From assembly GCF_000428485.1 (NCBI RefSeq), contig NZ_AUAA01000010.1, forward strand, positions 1 through 64,000: a DNA stretch of 64,000 bases. The letters are read 5' to 3'. Under the pieces are notes generated by a model. It made no database searches. It was not told the origin of the DNA and worked only from the letters and a program-made list of their open reading frames with translations. The translations under genes and the position numbers were made by a program. Below, one piece after another: positions 7,350-16,876 of the stretch (position 1 is the first letter of the stretch; the number at the start of each line of letters is the position of its first letter). The stretch is from Epilithonimonas tenax DSM 16811 (GTDB taxonomy: Bacteria > Bacteroidota > Bacteroidia > Flavobacteriales > Weeksellaceae).

Positions 7350-8027
7350 ATGGCAAATTCTTACGAAGGTATTTTCGAAAACAATAAAAGATGGGTCGAA
7401 GGGAAATTGGCGGACAATCCGAATTATTTCCACGATCTTGCTAAAACACAGCATCCGGATTACCTCTACATAGGATGTTCCGACAGCCGCGCAACGGCAG
7501 AAGAACTGATGGGCGTAGGACCAGGCGAAGTGTTTGTACACAGAAATATTGCCAATGTGGTAAATACTCTGGATATGAGTTCTACAGCCGTGATCCAGTA
7601 CGCAGTGGAACATCTGAAAGTGAAACATATCATTGTCTGCGGCCATTACAACTGTGGCGGTGTAAAAGCGGCAATGACGTCGCAGGATCTTGGATTAATG
7701 AATCCTTGGCTGAGAACAATCCGGGACGTTTACAGACTTCATCAGGAAGAACTGGACTCTGTAGACGAAGACAAAAAATACGACCGCCTTGTGGAACTGA
7801 ATGTTCAGGAGCAATGCATCAATGTGATCAAAATGGCCTGCGTGCAGGAGCGTTATATTTTAGACGAATATCCTATCGTTCACGGTTGGGTATTTGATCT
7901 CAGAACAGGGAAAATTATAGATCTGGAAATCGATTTTGAGAAGATTCTGAAAGACATCCAAAAGATCTATAACCTGACAGATTCTGATTGGGTGATGAGC
8001 AAGAAGAACAACAAAAACCTCATCTAA
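7350..8027 (+). CDS. Beta-carbonic anhydrase (first of two)
   Basis: Zinc enzyme interconverting CO2 and bicarbonate. It has 225 residues. The zinc ligands are visible: C43 and D45 in C-S-D-S-R, H99 and C102 in C-G-H-Y-N-C-G-G. The D45-R47 dyad that gates the active site is also present. The ATG at 7350 is preferred over an in-frame GTG one codon earlier. The gene opens a cluster with a small membrane protein (7 bp downstream), a SulP transporter and a second beta-carbonic anhydrase. This points to bicarbonate uptake or pH control in the cytoplasm. Confidence 0.93.
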   Translation: MANSYEGIFENNKRWVEGKLADNPNYFHDLAKTQHPDYLYIGCSDSRATAEELMGVGPGEVFVHRNIANVVNTLDMSSTAVIQYAVEHLKVKHIIVCGHYNCGGVKAAMTSQDLGLMNPWLRTIRDVYRLHQEELDSVDEDKKYDRLVELNVQEQCINVIKMACVQERYILDEYPIVHGWVFDLRTGKIIDLEIDFEKILKDIQKIYNLTDSDWVMSKKNNKNLI

Positions 8028-8034
8028 CACTTTT

Positions 8035-8328
8035 ATGAAATACTGGAGTATTATAATTTTAGCGATTTTTCTCAACTTTACGGTTCTTCCCGGGATAGCC
8101 GCAATGCTCGGTTGGGAAATACCGAGAACTAATGTTATAGTGAATGAGGAGGAAACCCACGCCAATACTTTTGTCCTTTACGAAAAGACCATTCCAAAAA
8201 CTTTGGACATTCATGATTTTCTGAAATTTCACGAAGCTGTTCCCGAAAAAAGCATAACATCAATTTGGGAAACGAATATCTATTTTTCCCCTTATCTCAG
8301 TATATTCTCGCCACCTCCAGAGGCTTAA
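8035..8328 (+). CDS. Small membrane-anchored or exported protein of unknown function
   Basis: Protein of 97 residues starting 7 bp after the carbonic anhydrase stop. Residues 5-24 form one hydrophobic segment (signal peptide or membrane anchor). The rest is polar and ends in F-S-P-P-P-E-A, a tail I have seen on short flavobacterial hypothetical proteins. No catalytic motif is visible. Its place between a carbonic anhydrase and a SulP transporter suggests a link with anion transport, but that rests on context only. Confidence 0.6.
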   Translation: MKYWSIIILAIFLNFTVLPGIAAMLGWEIPRTNVIVNEEETHANTFVLYEKTIPKTLDIHDFLKFHEAVPEKSITSIWETNIYFSPYLSIFSPPPEA

Positions 8329-8364
8329 TTTATCTTTCGTTTTTCTATAAACGTTATTCTTGTT

Positions 8365-8385
8365 TGCTGTAATCATTTAACAGCA
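8365..8385 (+). terminator. Weak hairpin between small protein and SulP genes
   Basis: TGCTGT (8365-8370) and ACAGCA (8380-8385) form a 6-bp stem with a 9-nt loop. There is no T run after it, so it may be an RNA-processing or partial-termination site in the 142-bp spacer rather than a full terminator. Confidence 0.25.
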
Positions 8386-8470
8386 GGCTATATTCTGTAT
8401 TAAATTAAGTCAATCAACATTTTTTTTGGAATAATTGGTAGTCTTTACCAGTGACTTCTGCTCTATTATT

Positions 8471-10066
8471 ATGCAAAAATCAAAATCTTTGATTGGAGGG
8501 ATCAAAGAGAATTTTCCTTCCGGTCTTGTCGTATTTCTTGTGGCATTGCCACTCTGTCTTGGAATCGCGTTAGCCTCAGGAGCACCGCCCTTGTCCGGGA
8601 TCATTGCCGGGATTGTCGGCGGGATCGTCGTAGGCTGTATCAGTAATTCCAACATTTCTGTTTCTGGTCCGGCAGCTGGTTTGACGGCTATCGTTCTCGT
8701 GGCCATTACCGATCTTGGTGCCTTCGAATTGTTTCTTTGTGCCGGAATCATTGCGGGAATTTTACAATTAATTTTAGGATTTGTCCGGGCAGGAAGTATT
8801 TCCAACTATTTCCCTAATAACGTGATCGAAGGGATGCTTGCCGGGATCGGAATCATCATTATTCTGAAACAGATTCCACACGCATTAGGCTTTGACAGCG
8901 ATTATGAAGGCCACGAGTCTATTTTTGACAAAGGTCTTAATTTCGGATATTTTAAAGAATTATTTGGAGCCATCCAGCCGGGAGCTATTATTGTCACTTT
9001 GGTTTCTGTAGCTATTTTATTAGCTTGGGATCACATTCCTGTTCTCAAAAGACTGAAGTTATTACCAGGCGCACTGGTGGCGGTTATAGCAGGGATCTTG
9101 GTCAATGAATTTTTTAAAATGACAGGAAGTTCGCTTACCATTTCTGACAAACACCTGGTAACTTTACCAACGCCGTCATCACTGGACGATTTTAAAAACC
9201 TGATCACGTTCCCAGATTTCAATGGATTTACGAATCCTAAAGTCTGGATCGCCGGCGCCACCATTGCCATTGTAGCATCTATAGAGACCTTGCTTTGTAT
9301 AGAAGCGTCAGACAGACTGGATGTGAAACGAAGAATCACAGATACCAATCTGGAACTGAAAGCACAGGGAATTGGAAACCTCATCAGCTCATTTATCGGT
9401 GGATTGCCAATGACGTCTGTGGTGGTAAGAAGTTCTGCCAACGCCAATGCTGGTGCGACGTCCAAACTTTCTGCCATTATCCACGGCGTTTTGCTGTTGA
9501 TCTGCGTCTTATCTATTCCTTTTATATTAAATCTAATACCATTAGCAACTTTGGCTGCAGTTCTGATATTAGTAGGATACAAACTCGCAAAACCAGCAAC
9601 GTTCAAACACTTTTGGCACAATGGTAAATACCAGTTTATTCCTTTTTTAGCAACGGTTTTGGCGGTCGTTTTTACAGATCTTTTGAAAGGTGTGGGAATA
9701 GGATTGCTGATCTCGGTATTTTACATTCTTCAGGGCAATATGAAACGTGCTTATTACCTGAGCAAAGCAACCTTGGATGATGCAGACGAGATCACAATAA
9801 AGCTCGCAGAAGAGGTTTCCTTCCTGAATAAAGCAGCCATCAAAAAAACCTTGAAAAACGTAAAATCAGGCTCCAAAATCATCATAGATGCAAAAACAAC
9901 CTCTTACATCACGACCGACGTTCTGGAGATGATCCAGGATTTTGCCAATGTAAGGGCAAAAGAAGAAGACATAGAAGTGGAACTCTTGGGCTTCAAAACG
10001 TCTTACAGAGATTATGCGAGTGATGAAAATTCGCACGTGATCATCAATCACAAAAGGGCAATGTAA
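8471..10066 (+). CDS. SulP-family inorganic anion transporter (probable bicarbonate or sulfate)
   Basis: Inner-membrane transporter of 531 residues. It opens with the SulP signature region (P-S-G-L-V-V-F-L-V-A-L-P-L-C-L-G) and has many glycine-rich membrane segments up to about residue 430. The last 100 residues are soluble and resemble a STAS domain. The ATG at 8471 is chosen over a TTG twelve codons upstream because the family N-terminus starts there. Flanking beta-carbonic anhydrases favour bicarbonate as substrate, as in SulP-carbonic anhydrase pairs elsewhere, but sulfate cannot be excluded from sequence. Confidence 0.88.
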   Translation: MQKSKSLIGGIKENFPSGLVVFLVALPLCLGIALASGAPPLSGIIAGIVGGIVVGCISNSNISVSGPAAGLTAIVLVAITDLGAFELFLCAGIIAGILQLILGFVRAGSISNYFPNNVIEGMLAGIGIIIILKQIPHALGFDSDYEGHESIFDKGLNFGYFKELFGAIQPGAIIVTLVSVAILLAWDHIPVLKRLKLLPGALVAVIAGILVNEFFKMTGSSLTISDKHLVTLPTPSSLDDFKNLITFPDFNGFTNPKVWIAGATIAIVASIETLLCIEASDRLDVKRRITDTNLELKAQGIGNLISSFIGGLPMTSVVVRSSANANAGATSKLSAIIHGVLLLICVLSIPFILNLIPLATLAAVLILVGYKLAKPATFKHFWHNGKYQFIPFLATVLAVVFTDLLKGVGIGLLISVFYILQGNMKRAYYLSKATLDDADEITIKLAEEVSFLNKAAIKKTLKNVKSGSKIIIDAKTTSYITTDVLEMIQDFANVRAKEEDIEVELLGFKTSYRDYASDENSHVIINHKRAM

Positions 10067-10114
10067 TCATTTCAAAGCCTTAATAATTAACACATTAATA
10101 AATTTAAAAATCAT

Positions 10115-10750
10115 ATGAAAGCACATACATTCGAAACACAAACGACCATAACACCTGACAAAGCGCTTGATATCCTGAAAGAAGGAAACCAACGATTTGT
10201 GAACAATCTCAAAGCTAACAGAGATCTTTTGTCTCAGGTCAATGATACGCGTGAAGGACAATGGCCGTTTGCTGTAGTTTTGAGCTGTATAGACAGCCGT
10301 ACCTCTGCCGAGTTGATCTTCGATCAAGGTTTGGGAGATGTTTTTAGCATCAGAATAGCTGGTAATTTTGTAAATCAGGACATTCTTGGTTCGATGGAAT
10401 TTGGTTGTAATGTGGCAGGTTCCAAACTGGTTGTCGTTCTAGGACATACCAAATGTGGCGCTTTGAAAGGCGGTCTGGATGCAGATAAAATAGAAGGTAT
10501 GGGGATGGATAATCTGAATCACCTGATTGGCCATTTCGATCACATCATCAAGGACATCATCACAGATGGCGAAGAGCGTTCTTCTAAAAACGAAGACCTG
10601 TTGGAAAGACTGAATCGGAGTAATGTCAGAAATGCGATTCATGAAATCAGAAGCCAGAGTTCTACCCTTAAAAAAATGGAAGACGAAGGCAAGATCAAAA
10701 TCGTAGGCGCAAACTATGACGTGGAAACTGGCGTGGTGACCTGGATATAA
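10115..10750 (+). CDS. Beta-carbonic anhydrase (second, divergent copy)
   Basis: Beta-carbonic anhydrase of 211 residues from a different subgroup than the one at 7350. Zinc ligands C58 and D60 (S-C-I-D-S-R) and H111 and C114 (G-H-T-K-C-G-A) are present. It has an N-terminal arm of about 45 residues ahead of the core. It follows the SulP gene by 48 bp, apparently in the same transcript, and a GC-rich hairpin ends the unit. A SulP transporter with two unlike carbonic anhydrases would couple anion movement to CO2 hydration in the cytoplasm. Confidence 0.92.
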   Translation: MKAHTFETQTTITPDKALDILKEGNQRFVNNLKANRDLLSQVNDTREGQWPFAVVLSCIDSRTSAELIFDQGLGDVFSIRIAGNFVNQDILGSMEFGCNVAGSKLVVVLGHTKCGALKGGLDADKIEGMGMDNLNHLIGHFDHIIKDIITDGEERSSKNEDLLERLNRSNVRNAIHEIRSQSSTLKKMEDEGKIKIVGANYDVETGVVTWI

Positions 10751-10782
10751 AAATATTTTTCTTTATACAATTAATTAGGTTT

Positions 10783-10818
10783 GTAGGCCGGGTAATTTAG
10801 GTTATCCGGCTTACTTAT
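10783..10818 (+). terminator. Terminator of the carbonic anhydrase-SulP unit
   Basis: GTAGGCCGGGTAA (10783-10795) pairs with TTATCCGGCTTAC (10802-10814) over 13 positions with two mismatches, followed by a short T-rich stretch. Confidence 0.6.
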
Positions 10819-10943
10819 TTCCCATACAAACCAGTCATCGTAAAAAAAGATATCATCACAAGAAAATCATAATAAAAACCATCTGTCATCATCAATAATA
10901 CATTTTGATTACATGTATCGCAAACAAAGCCACTTTTTATGAT

Positions 10944-10951
10944 TATATTTG
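10944..10951 (+). promoter_or_regulatory. -7 box TATATTTG for the T9SS cargo gene
   Basis: Exact TAnnTTTG match. It overlaps an alternative TTG start at 10949, which supports the ATG at 10964 as the start and implies a very short leader. Confidence 0.5.
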
Positions 10952-10963
10952 AAAAAAAAAACA

Positions 10964-11794
10964 ATGAAAAAACTTTTACCTCTTTGCATTTTATTATTTG
11001 GAATGGCATCTGCTCAAAACTATGGTCTTAATGAAAACTTTGAGACAGAAATCAATTCACCTCGTTGGTCCACATTAGATTTAGACGGTGATGGCAAGAC
11101 GTGGAAGCTTACGCCGTCACAAAACTGGACTATGGATTTGGGATTCAGCGGATACGTGTACGTTTCTGATTCGCGTGACCGCGTAACCAATCAGTCGCTA
11201 AACCCGAATAATGTTTTGGTTTCGCCACCATTTATATATGAGTCACCCAGGATCAAAAACACCAGTGCGTTACTGGGTATTTCATTTAGAATATCAGCTT
11301 CTGATCCAGTGAAATTCGCAGAGACATATGCGCTGTATCTTTTACCTGCCACAGAGATTTTTACCGGAAATGAAACACCGGTATATTTTGAAACTTTAAG
11401 TTCCGGAACGGCATCCAAATCAGTTCTTGTTGAAAACTGGAATTGGAGTTATATTGGAAGCGAAATGAAATTATACCTAAGACACTACAACAGTCAGAAT
11501 CAAAATGCTTTGGTGGTAGATGACATCGTCAATTACAATTTTACAATGTCTGTCAATGATGTGGTTTATAAAAATAAAACGGTAATTTTTCCCAATCCTG
11601 CAAAGCGTTTCATTAAAATTGATTTAAAAAACGAAACCGTAAAAAACGTAGAAGTGATAGATGGATCCGGCAGGAAGTGCGAGGTCAGATTACATGATCA
11701 CGAAGTAGATATCGAAGGCTTGAAATCCGGTATGTATTATATGAAAATAACGACGGACAATGCTTCATACGTCAACAAATTTATAAAAGAATAG
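10964..11794 (+). CDS. Secreted protein with T9SS C-terminal sorting domain
   Basis: Protein of 276 residues with a signal peptide ending near A-S-A-Q (residues 1-18). The middle part resembles the jelly-roll choice-of-anchor domains of secreted Bacteroidetes proteins, with F-E-T-E near the start and a V-V-D-D-I strand near residue 187. The last 70 residues form a type A T9SS sorting domain (F-P-N-P-A, then G-L-K-S-G-M-Y-Y, ending N-K-F-I-K-E). It would pass the outer membrane through the type IX system and be attached to the surface or released. No catalytic motif is seen. Confidence 0.8.
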   Translation: MKKLLPLCILLFGMASAQNYGLNENFETEINSPRWSTLDLDGDGKTWKLTPSQNWTMDLGFSGYVYVSDSRDRVTNQSLNPNNVLVSPPFIYESPRIKNTSALLGISFRISASDPVKFAETYALYLLPATEIFTGNETPVYFETLSSGTASKSVLVENWNWSYIGSEMKLYLRHYNSQNQNALVVDDIVNYNFTMSVNDVVYKNKTVIFPNPAKRFIKIDLKNETVKNVEVIDGSGRKCEVRLHDHEVDIEGLKSGMYYMKITTDNASYVNKFIKE

Positions 11795-11804
11795 CCTGAA
11801 GATG

Positions 11805-12368
11805 CTACTTCCCGTTGAAACCCGTCATTGTATTCTGAATGCCGGCAAATACAAAAGATAGCGCAGCCTGGGAAAACTTTTCGATCCTTTCGGAAAGTTT
11901 TTCTTTTTCTGCCTCATTCCATTGTCCCAGAACATAATCCACCTGTTGCCCTTCTTTGAACTCGGCAGCAATACCAAAACGGAGTCTTGTGTAAAGATTG
12001 GTATTGAGAACTGCTTCTATATTTCTAAGCCCGTTGTGACCACCGTGACTTCCTTTCATTTTCATTCTCAAAGAACCGAAAGGCAAAGCAAGATCATCTG
12101 TAACGACCAAAACATTTTCGAGAGGAATATTTTCTTTCTGCATCCAGAATTTTACCGCGTTTCCGGAAAGATTCACATACGTATCCGGCTTTAGAACAAA
12201 AACTTTTCTGCCTTTGTATTTTCCTTCTGCCATTAGTCCGAAATTTGAAGATTTGAAAGGTGCTTCTATTTTTTCAGCCACTTTCTCAGCCACTTTAAAG
12301 CCAATGTTGTGCCGCGTTTCCGCATATTCTTCCCCTTTGTTGCCAATACCGACAATTAGATATTTCAT
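11805..12368 (-). CDS. pth: Peptidyl-tRNA hydrolase
   Basis: Recycles peptidyl-tRNA that drops off stalled ribosomes by hydrolysing the ester bond between peptide and tRNA. The 187 residues are the normal length. The family signature is G-x-G-N-x-G-x-x-Y-x-x-T-R-H-N-I-G-F, with N10 and catalytic H20. N66, D91 and N112 (G-G-H-N-G) complete the active site. It starts 14 bp after the upstream lipoprotein gene on the same strand, so the two are probably co-transcribed. The downstream neighbour converges with only 10 bp between the stops. Confidence 0.97.
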   Translation of the reverse strand: MKYLIVGIGNKGEEYAETRHNIGFKVAEKVAEKIEAPFKSSNFGLMAEGKYKGRKVFVLKPDTYVNLSGNAVKFWMQKENIPLENVLVVTDDLALPFGSLRMKMKGSHGGHNGLRNIEAVLNTNLYTRLRFGIAAEFKEGQQVDYVLGQWNEAEKEKLSERIEKFSQAALSFVFAGIQNTMTGFNGK

Positions 12369-12382
12369 TATTTTTTTTAAAA

Positions 12383-13261
12383 TTATTTGACGTATTCAAA
12401 CGCAACAGTTCCATTGGCCGAGGTTCCTAGTACGGGATAAGCATCTGCATCGTAGGTGTATTTCAATGTTGAAGTAACAGACTGCAGATTGGTTGTCACC
12501 TTCGTTGTGACAGCATTGTTAAGAGATAATCCGGAAACCACATTATTTTCAAGATCAAAATGAGAACTTACCAATTTGAAAGCCAGTGGCAAATTATTCA
12601 GTGGGTTTTTCTTCGCATCATAATTGCTAAATGCTGCGGTGATCTCAACAGGATCCATCGTAACAGGTCCACTGGAAGACAATGAGAGTGTATACTTCAT
12701 GACAGAAACATTACTACCGCTGCAAGTGTAATCTGTCTGGATGGTAAACAGTTCTGTGGTATTGCTCTCGTCTTTGACTTTCGTGATGATATTTTTGATT
12801 TTGTCACCACTGTAATGATACGTGGTGGCGGAGTTATAAACCACTGCACCATTCACCTTATTGACACCCTTAGAAGAAGTGAGCTTTCCCGAGGTGTAAG
12901 TCAGCGTTTGACTATTGACGGTTTTGTCTCCAGACAACTCATCTACAGATTCATAATCCATCTTACTGATGTCGTTCCCGCTGTACAGTACTGTATATTT
13001 AAAAGAATTGTTATCAGAAGTTACGCTGGTGATTTTATTGCTTGTGTAACGATAGGTTGCCACTATTCTTTCTCCGTCCATATCCACGGTTGTGACTTTC
13101 TGAACATTTTTCACGACAGCGTTGTTTCCGCCATCTGTATTGGGATTACTGCCATAATCCACGCCTACGAGAAAATCGCCGTTGGCATCCTGATTTGGAA
13201 CACACGCAGAGAGCATAAAAACACCGAAGATGAGAGACCAATAATATAATGTATTTTTCAT
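12383..13261 (-). CDS. Lipoprotein of unknown function with beta-strand repeats
   Basis: Protein of 292 residues. The start is placed at 13261, where a standard lipoprotein signal begins (lipobox L-S-A-C); 32 extra upstream codons lack signal character. After a polar linker it is rich in short Y/T/S-rich strands (for example T-L-T-Y-T-S-G-K-L and Y-H-Y-S-G-D-K-I). These resemble the repeated hairpins of YD-like or DUF4595-type secreted Bacteroidetes proteins. Expected location is the periplasm or outer membrane. No enzymatic motif is visible, and its link to pth appears to be only transcriptional. Confidence 0.7.
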   Translation of the reverse strand: MKNTLYYWSLIFGVFMLSACVPNQDANGDFLVGVDYGSNPNTDGGNNAVVKNVQKVTTVDMDGERIVATYRYTSNKITSVTSDNNSFKYTVLYSGNDISKMDYESVDELSGDKTVNSQTLTYTSGKLTSSKGVNKVNGAVVYNSATTYHYSGDKIKNIITKVKDESNTTELFTIQTDYTCSGSNVSVMKYTLSLSSSGPVTMDPVEITAAFSNYDAKKNPLNNLPLAFKLVSSHFDLENNVVSGLSLNNAVTTKVTTNLQSVTSTLKYTYDADAYPVLGTSANGTVAFEYVK

Positions 13262-13279
13262 GGTTTGATTTTCTATTTG

Positions 13280-13287
13280 CAAAGTTA
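13280..13287 (-). promoter_or_regulatory. -7 box TAACTTTG for the lipoprotein-pth unit
   Basis: Exact TAnnTTTG match on the minus strand, 19 nt from the ATG at 13261. It supports that start and a separate transcript from mfd. Confidence 0.5.
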
Positions 13288-13501
13288 GCTTTTTAAAATA
13301 AATTTTTGAATTCAAATTTTTGACTGTAAACCACTCAATTACAATCAAAAACCTCACAGAAACACGAATTGCATGATCAGCATCTTCAAAAAAGTCCTTT
13401 CCTTAACGTCGTGGTATTTCAGGATTTGAGCATCACAAAAAAAACTGTTGCGACCAATAACAATAGGATCAATCTGTCTTTATTAAATTTAAATTGTTTC
13501 A

Positions 13502-16500
13502 TTAATGATTCAAAATCCTATTCAAAACCAGATTCACTTCATCCACATTTGTCACGTGGTCTTTCCGCATCATCAGCTGGTTGTTCTTTTCTTTTAACGT
13601 GGCTTCCTTCGGATTTTGTGTAAGGTAAGCGATTATTTTTTTGAATTTGTCACTTTGATAGAATTTGTCCTGAGGATTCGTTGGGAAATAACCGAGGAAC
13701 ACTTTGTTTTTCACAACCAACTTATCGAATCCAATTTCCGCAGCCAGCCATTTCAGCTCCACAGATTTCAGTAGATTGATCGCTTCATCCGGTAATTCTC
13801 CAAAACGGTCAGTCAGCTCATTTTCAAATTTCGCAAGATCTACAGCTTGATTAATTTCCGCCAATTTCTGGTACAAAGACAATCTCTCCTCCGTAGAACT
13901 CACGTAATGATCCGGCAACATCAACTCCAGATCTGTATCAATATTCACTTCTTTTGTGGATTTGAATAATTTTTGACGGTCTTCCTCATTTTCAAAAAGA
14001 TCTTCAAAATCCTCATCATCTTTCAACTCTTCCAGCGCTTCCTGCATCATTTTCTGATACGTTTCAAATCCCATTTCATTAATGAAACCACTTTGTTCCG
14101 CACCAAGCAAATCGCCTGCACCACGAATTTCAAGATCCTTCATCGCAATCTGGAAACCACTTCCAAGATCAGAAAATTGCTCTATGGCTTCCAAACGTTT
14201 TCTCGCATCGGAAGTCATCATATCAAAAGGCGGCGTGATGAGATAACAAAACGCTTTTCGGTTGCTTCGCCCTACTCGCCCACGCATCTGATGGACATCT
14301 GCCATTCCAAATCTGTGAGCGTCATTGATGAAAATGGTATTCGCATTCGGTACGTCAACGCCACTTTCTATGATGGTTGTAGCGACCAGAACGTCATATT
14401 TCCCATCCATAAAATCGAGGACGTTTTGCTCCAATTGCTTGCCTTCCATCTGTCCGTGGCCTATCACTACTTTCGCATCCGGAACCAATCTTTGAATCAG
14501 ACCCGCAATATCTTTCAGGTTTTCAATCCTGTTATTGATGAAATAAACCTGTCCGTCCCGCTGAAGTTCATAAGAAACCGCATCACGGATCACTTCTTCA
14601 CTGAAACCAATAATACTAGTATCAACGGGCTGACGATTTGGCGGTGGTGTTTTGATGACCGAGAGATCTCGTGCAGCCATTAATGAAAACTGTAAAGTCC
14701 TAGGAATGGGTGTTGCCGTCAATGTAAGGGTATCGACGTTCGTTTTCATCGTCTTCAGTTTATCTTTTACAGAAACGCCGAATTTATGTTCCTCATCGAT
14801 AATCAATAAACCCAAATTCTTGAATTTCACTTTCTCCGAAGCCAATTGATGCGTCCCGATGACAATGTCGATTTTTCCATCTTTAAGACCTGCTAAGGTT
14901 TCAGATTTCTGTTTCGCTGTTCGGAATCTGTTGAGGTAAGAAATATTGACCGGGAAATCCTTGAGTCTTTCCTTAAAACTTCTGTAATGTTGGAAAGCCA
15001 AGATTGTAGTAGGAACGAGGATCGCAACTTGTTTGCTATCCGTTGCTGCTTTGAAGGCCGCCCGAATCGCAATTTCCGTTTTACCAAAGCCTACGTCGCC
15101 ACAGATCAAACGGTCCATCACACCCTCATCTTCCATATCACGCTTCACATCGAAGGTCGCTTTTTCCTGATCCGGCGTATCCTCGTAAAGAAAACTGGCT
15201 TCCAGCTCATTTTGAAGGTAGGAATCCGGTGAATATTGAAATCCTTTTGCGGTTTTCCGTTGCGCATAAAGTTTGATTAAGTCAAACGCGATCTGCTTGA
15301 CTCTCGCTTTTGTTTTCTGTTTCAGGGATTTCCAGGCAGGCGAACCGAGTTTGCTGAGGACGATCTCTTTCCCATCTGGTCCATTGTATTTTGAAATCTT
15401 GTGAAGGGAATGGATGCTCACATAAAGCAAATCACCGTTTTTGTAGGTCAGCTTGAAACATTCCTGAATTTTCCCGTCGTTATTCACCTTTACCAATCCC
15501 ATAAATTTCCCAATCCCATGATCGATATGTGCAATGTAATCTCCGATTTTCAAAGACATCAAATCCTTTAAAGTCAGCTGTTCGGATTTGGCAAATGTGT
15601 CTTTTGATTTATAACGCTGATAACGATCAAAGATCTGGTGATCAGTATAAACCAAAATTTTATGATCCAGATCTACAAAACCCTGATGAAGTTCGGATTT
15701 GAAACTTTTAAAGGGAATCTGATGCCCTAATTCTTCGAAAATCGATTGTAATCTTTCACGTTGTTTTTCAGATGAGAAAGAGATCCAAGTATCAAAACCG
15801 AGAATTTGTTTTTCCTCGAGGTCAGCAATCAGCAATTCAAAATTCTTGTGAAAAGTCGGCTGTTGCGTTTGGTTGAGTTCTACGGTTTTGATCTTCGGAA
15901 GTTCAAATGTTTGTGAACTGAAATCGATGGTTTTGAATTTGATCAATTTGTTCTGGAATTCAAATTCTGAAATGAAAAGTTCTTCTGGCGTTCTGTGTTT
16001 GATGTCTTTGCTTAAAGAGTCGAACTTTTCAAATGATTTCTCATAGAAATTCTTGACCTTTTTGACACCAAGAAACAGGTTTTTCGAAACCACCATACTG
16101 TCATCAGAAAGCAATTCGAAAAAAGAAACCTTATTTCCGGAAACTGAAAAATTCATATTGGAAACCAGCTGAAATTCAGTGATTTTATCCAAAGAAAGCT
16201 GAGATTCTATATCAAAAGTTTTGATACTTTCTACCTCATTCCCGAAAAATGTGATCCGAAAAGGTTTTTCATTAGAGAAAGAAAAAACATCCACAATCCC
16301 ACCACGCACAGAGAATTCTCCCGGCTCGGAAACAAAATCGGTCTGGTTGAACTGGTAATGGTTGAGCAACTCATCCACAAAATCAAAATCCAATTGGTCG
16401 CCCACTTTGATCTGATGAGAAATTGCTTTGAAGTCCTCTTTCTTCAAGACTTTTTCGGACAACGCGCCGACGTAAGCCACAATGACTTTCGGAGATTTGC

Positions 16501-16852
16501 CAGAATTTATTTTATTAATGACCTCCGTCCTTAAAACCAAATTGGCATTCTGCGTTTTCTCGACCTGATAAGGTTCCAGATGTGTCGCCGGAAAATAAAG
16601 CACATTTTCTTTGCCAATTAGATCTTCCATTTCCGAGTTCACGTAGAGCGCATCTTCCTTGTCATCTGTAATGAAAAGAATATTGTTTTTGTGAGCCAGA
16701 AACAATTCTGCGGTAAAAACTGAAACCGAAGAACCTGCACTTCCTTTGACAGAAATATGCTGACCGCTGTCTAACTGTACAAAAATCTCCTTCCCGAATT
16801 CTTTCTGAAGCAAGTCCGGAAGCAGATTTTCATTGATTTTTTTTAATTCCAT
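13502..16852 (-). CDS. mfd: Transcription-repair coupling factor
   Basis: Removes RNA polymerase stalled at DNA lesions and recruits the UvrA excision machinery. The 1116 residues contain a UvrB-like N-terminal region (to about 350) and a CarD-type RNA-polymerase-interacting segment with I-D-H-G-I-G-K-F-M-G near 430-490. RecG-like translocase domains follow, with Walker A G-D-V-G-F-G-K-T (K591), D-E-E-H, and the Q-M-R-G-R-V-G-R-S motif VI. A C-terminal TRCF domain completes the protein. The length is normal for Bacteroidetes. The gene has its own promoter and a hairpin at the predicted mRNA 5' end. Confidence 0.97.
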   Translation of the reverse strand: MELKKINENLLPDLLQKEFGKEIFVQLDSGQHISVKGSAGSSVSVFTAELFLAHKNNILFITDDKEDALYVNSEMEDLIGKENVLYFPATHLEPYQVEKTQNANLVLRTEVINKINSGKSPKVIVAYVGALSEKVLKKEDFKAISHQIKVGDQLDFDFVDELLNHYQFNQTDFVSEPGEFSVRGGIVDVFSFSNEKPFRITFFGNEVESIKTFDIESQLSLDKITEFQLVSNMNFSVSGNKVSFFELLSDDSMVVSKNLFLGVKKVKNFYEKSFEKFDSLSKDIKHRTPEELFISEFEFQNKLIKFKTIDFSSQTFELPKIKTVELNQTQQPTFHKNFELLIADLEEKQILGFDTWISFSSEKQRERLQSIFEELGHQIPFKSFKSELHQGFVDLDHKILVYTDHQIFDRYQRYKSKDTFAKSEQLTLKDLMSLKIGDYIAHIDHGIGKFMGLVKVNNDGKIQECFKLTYKNGDLLYVSIHSLHKISKYNGPDGKEIVLSKLGSPAWKSLKQKTKARVKQIAFDLIKLYAQRKTAKGFQYSPDSYLQNELEASFLYEDTPDQEKATFDVKRDMEDEGVMDRLICGDVGFGKTEIAIRAAFKAATDSKQVAILVPTTILAFQHYRSFKERLKDFPVNISYLNRFRTAKQKSETLAGLKDGKIDIVIGTHQLASEKVKFKNLGLLIIDEEHKFGVSVKDKLKTMKTNVDTLTLTATPIPRTLQFSLMAARDLSVIKTPPPNRQPVDTSIIGFSEEVIRDAVSYELQRDGQVYFINNRIENLKDIAGLIQRLVPDAKVVIGHGQMEGKQLEQNVLDFMDGKYDVLVATTIIESGVDVPNANTIFINDAHRFGMADVHQMRGRVGRSNRKAFCYLITPPFDMMTSDARKRLEAIEQFSDLGSGFQIAMKDLEIRGAGDLLGAEQSGFINEMGFETYQKMMQEALEELKDDEDFEDLFENEEDRQKLFKSTKEVNIDTDLELMLPDHYVSSTEERLSLYQKLAEINQAVDLAKFENELTDRFGELPDEAINLLKSVELKWLAAEIGFDKLVVKNKVFLGYFPTNPQDKFYQSDKFKKIIAYLTQNPKEATLKEKNNQLMMRKDHVTNVDEVNLVLNRILNH

Positions 16853-16876
16853 AGCTAATAGATGTCAACAAGAAAA

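Noticed and set aside
8410-8805. Open frame on the minus strand opposite the SulP gene
   Set aside because: It is antisense to a well-supported transporter and its composition (P/I/A-rich) mirrors the complementary codons; no independent evidence.
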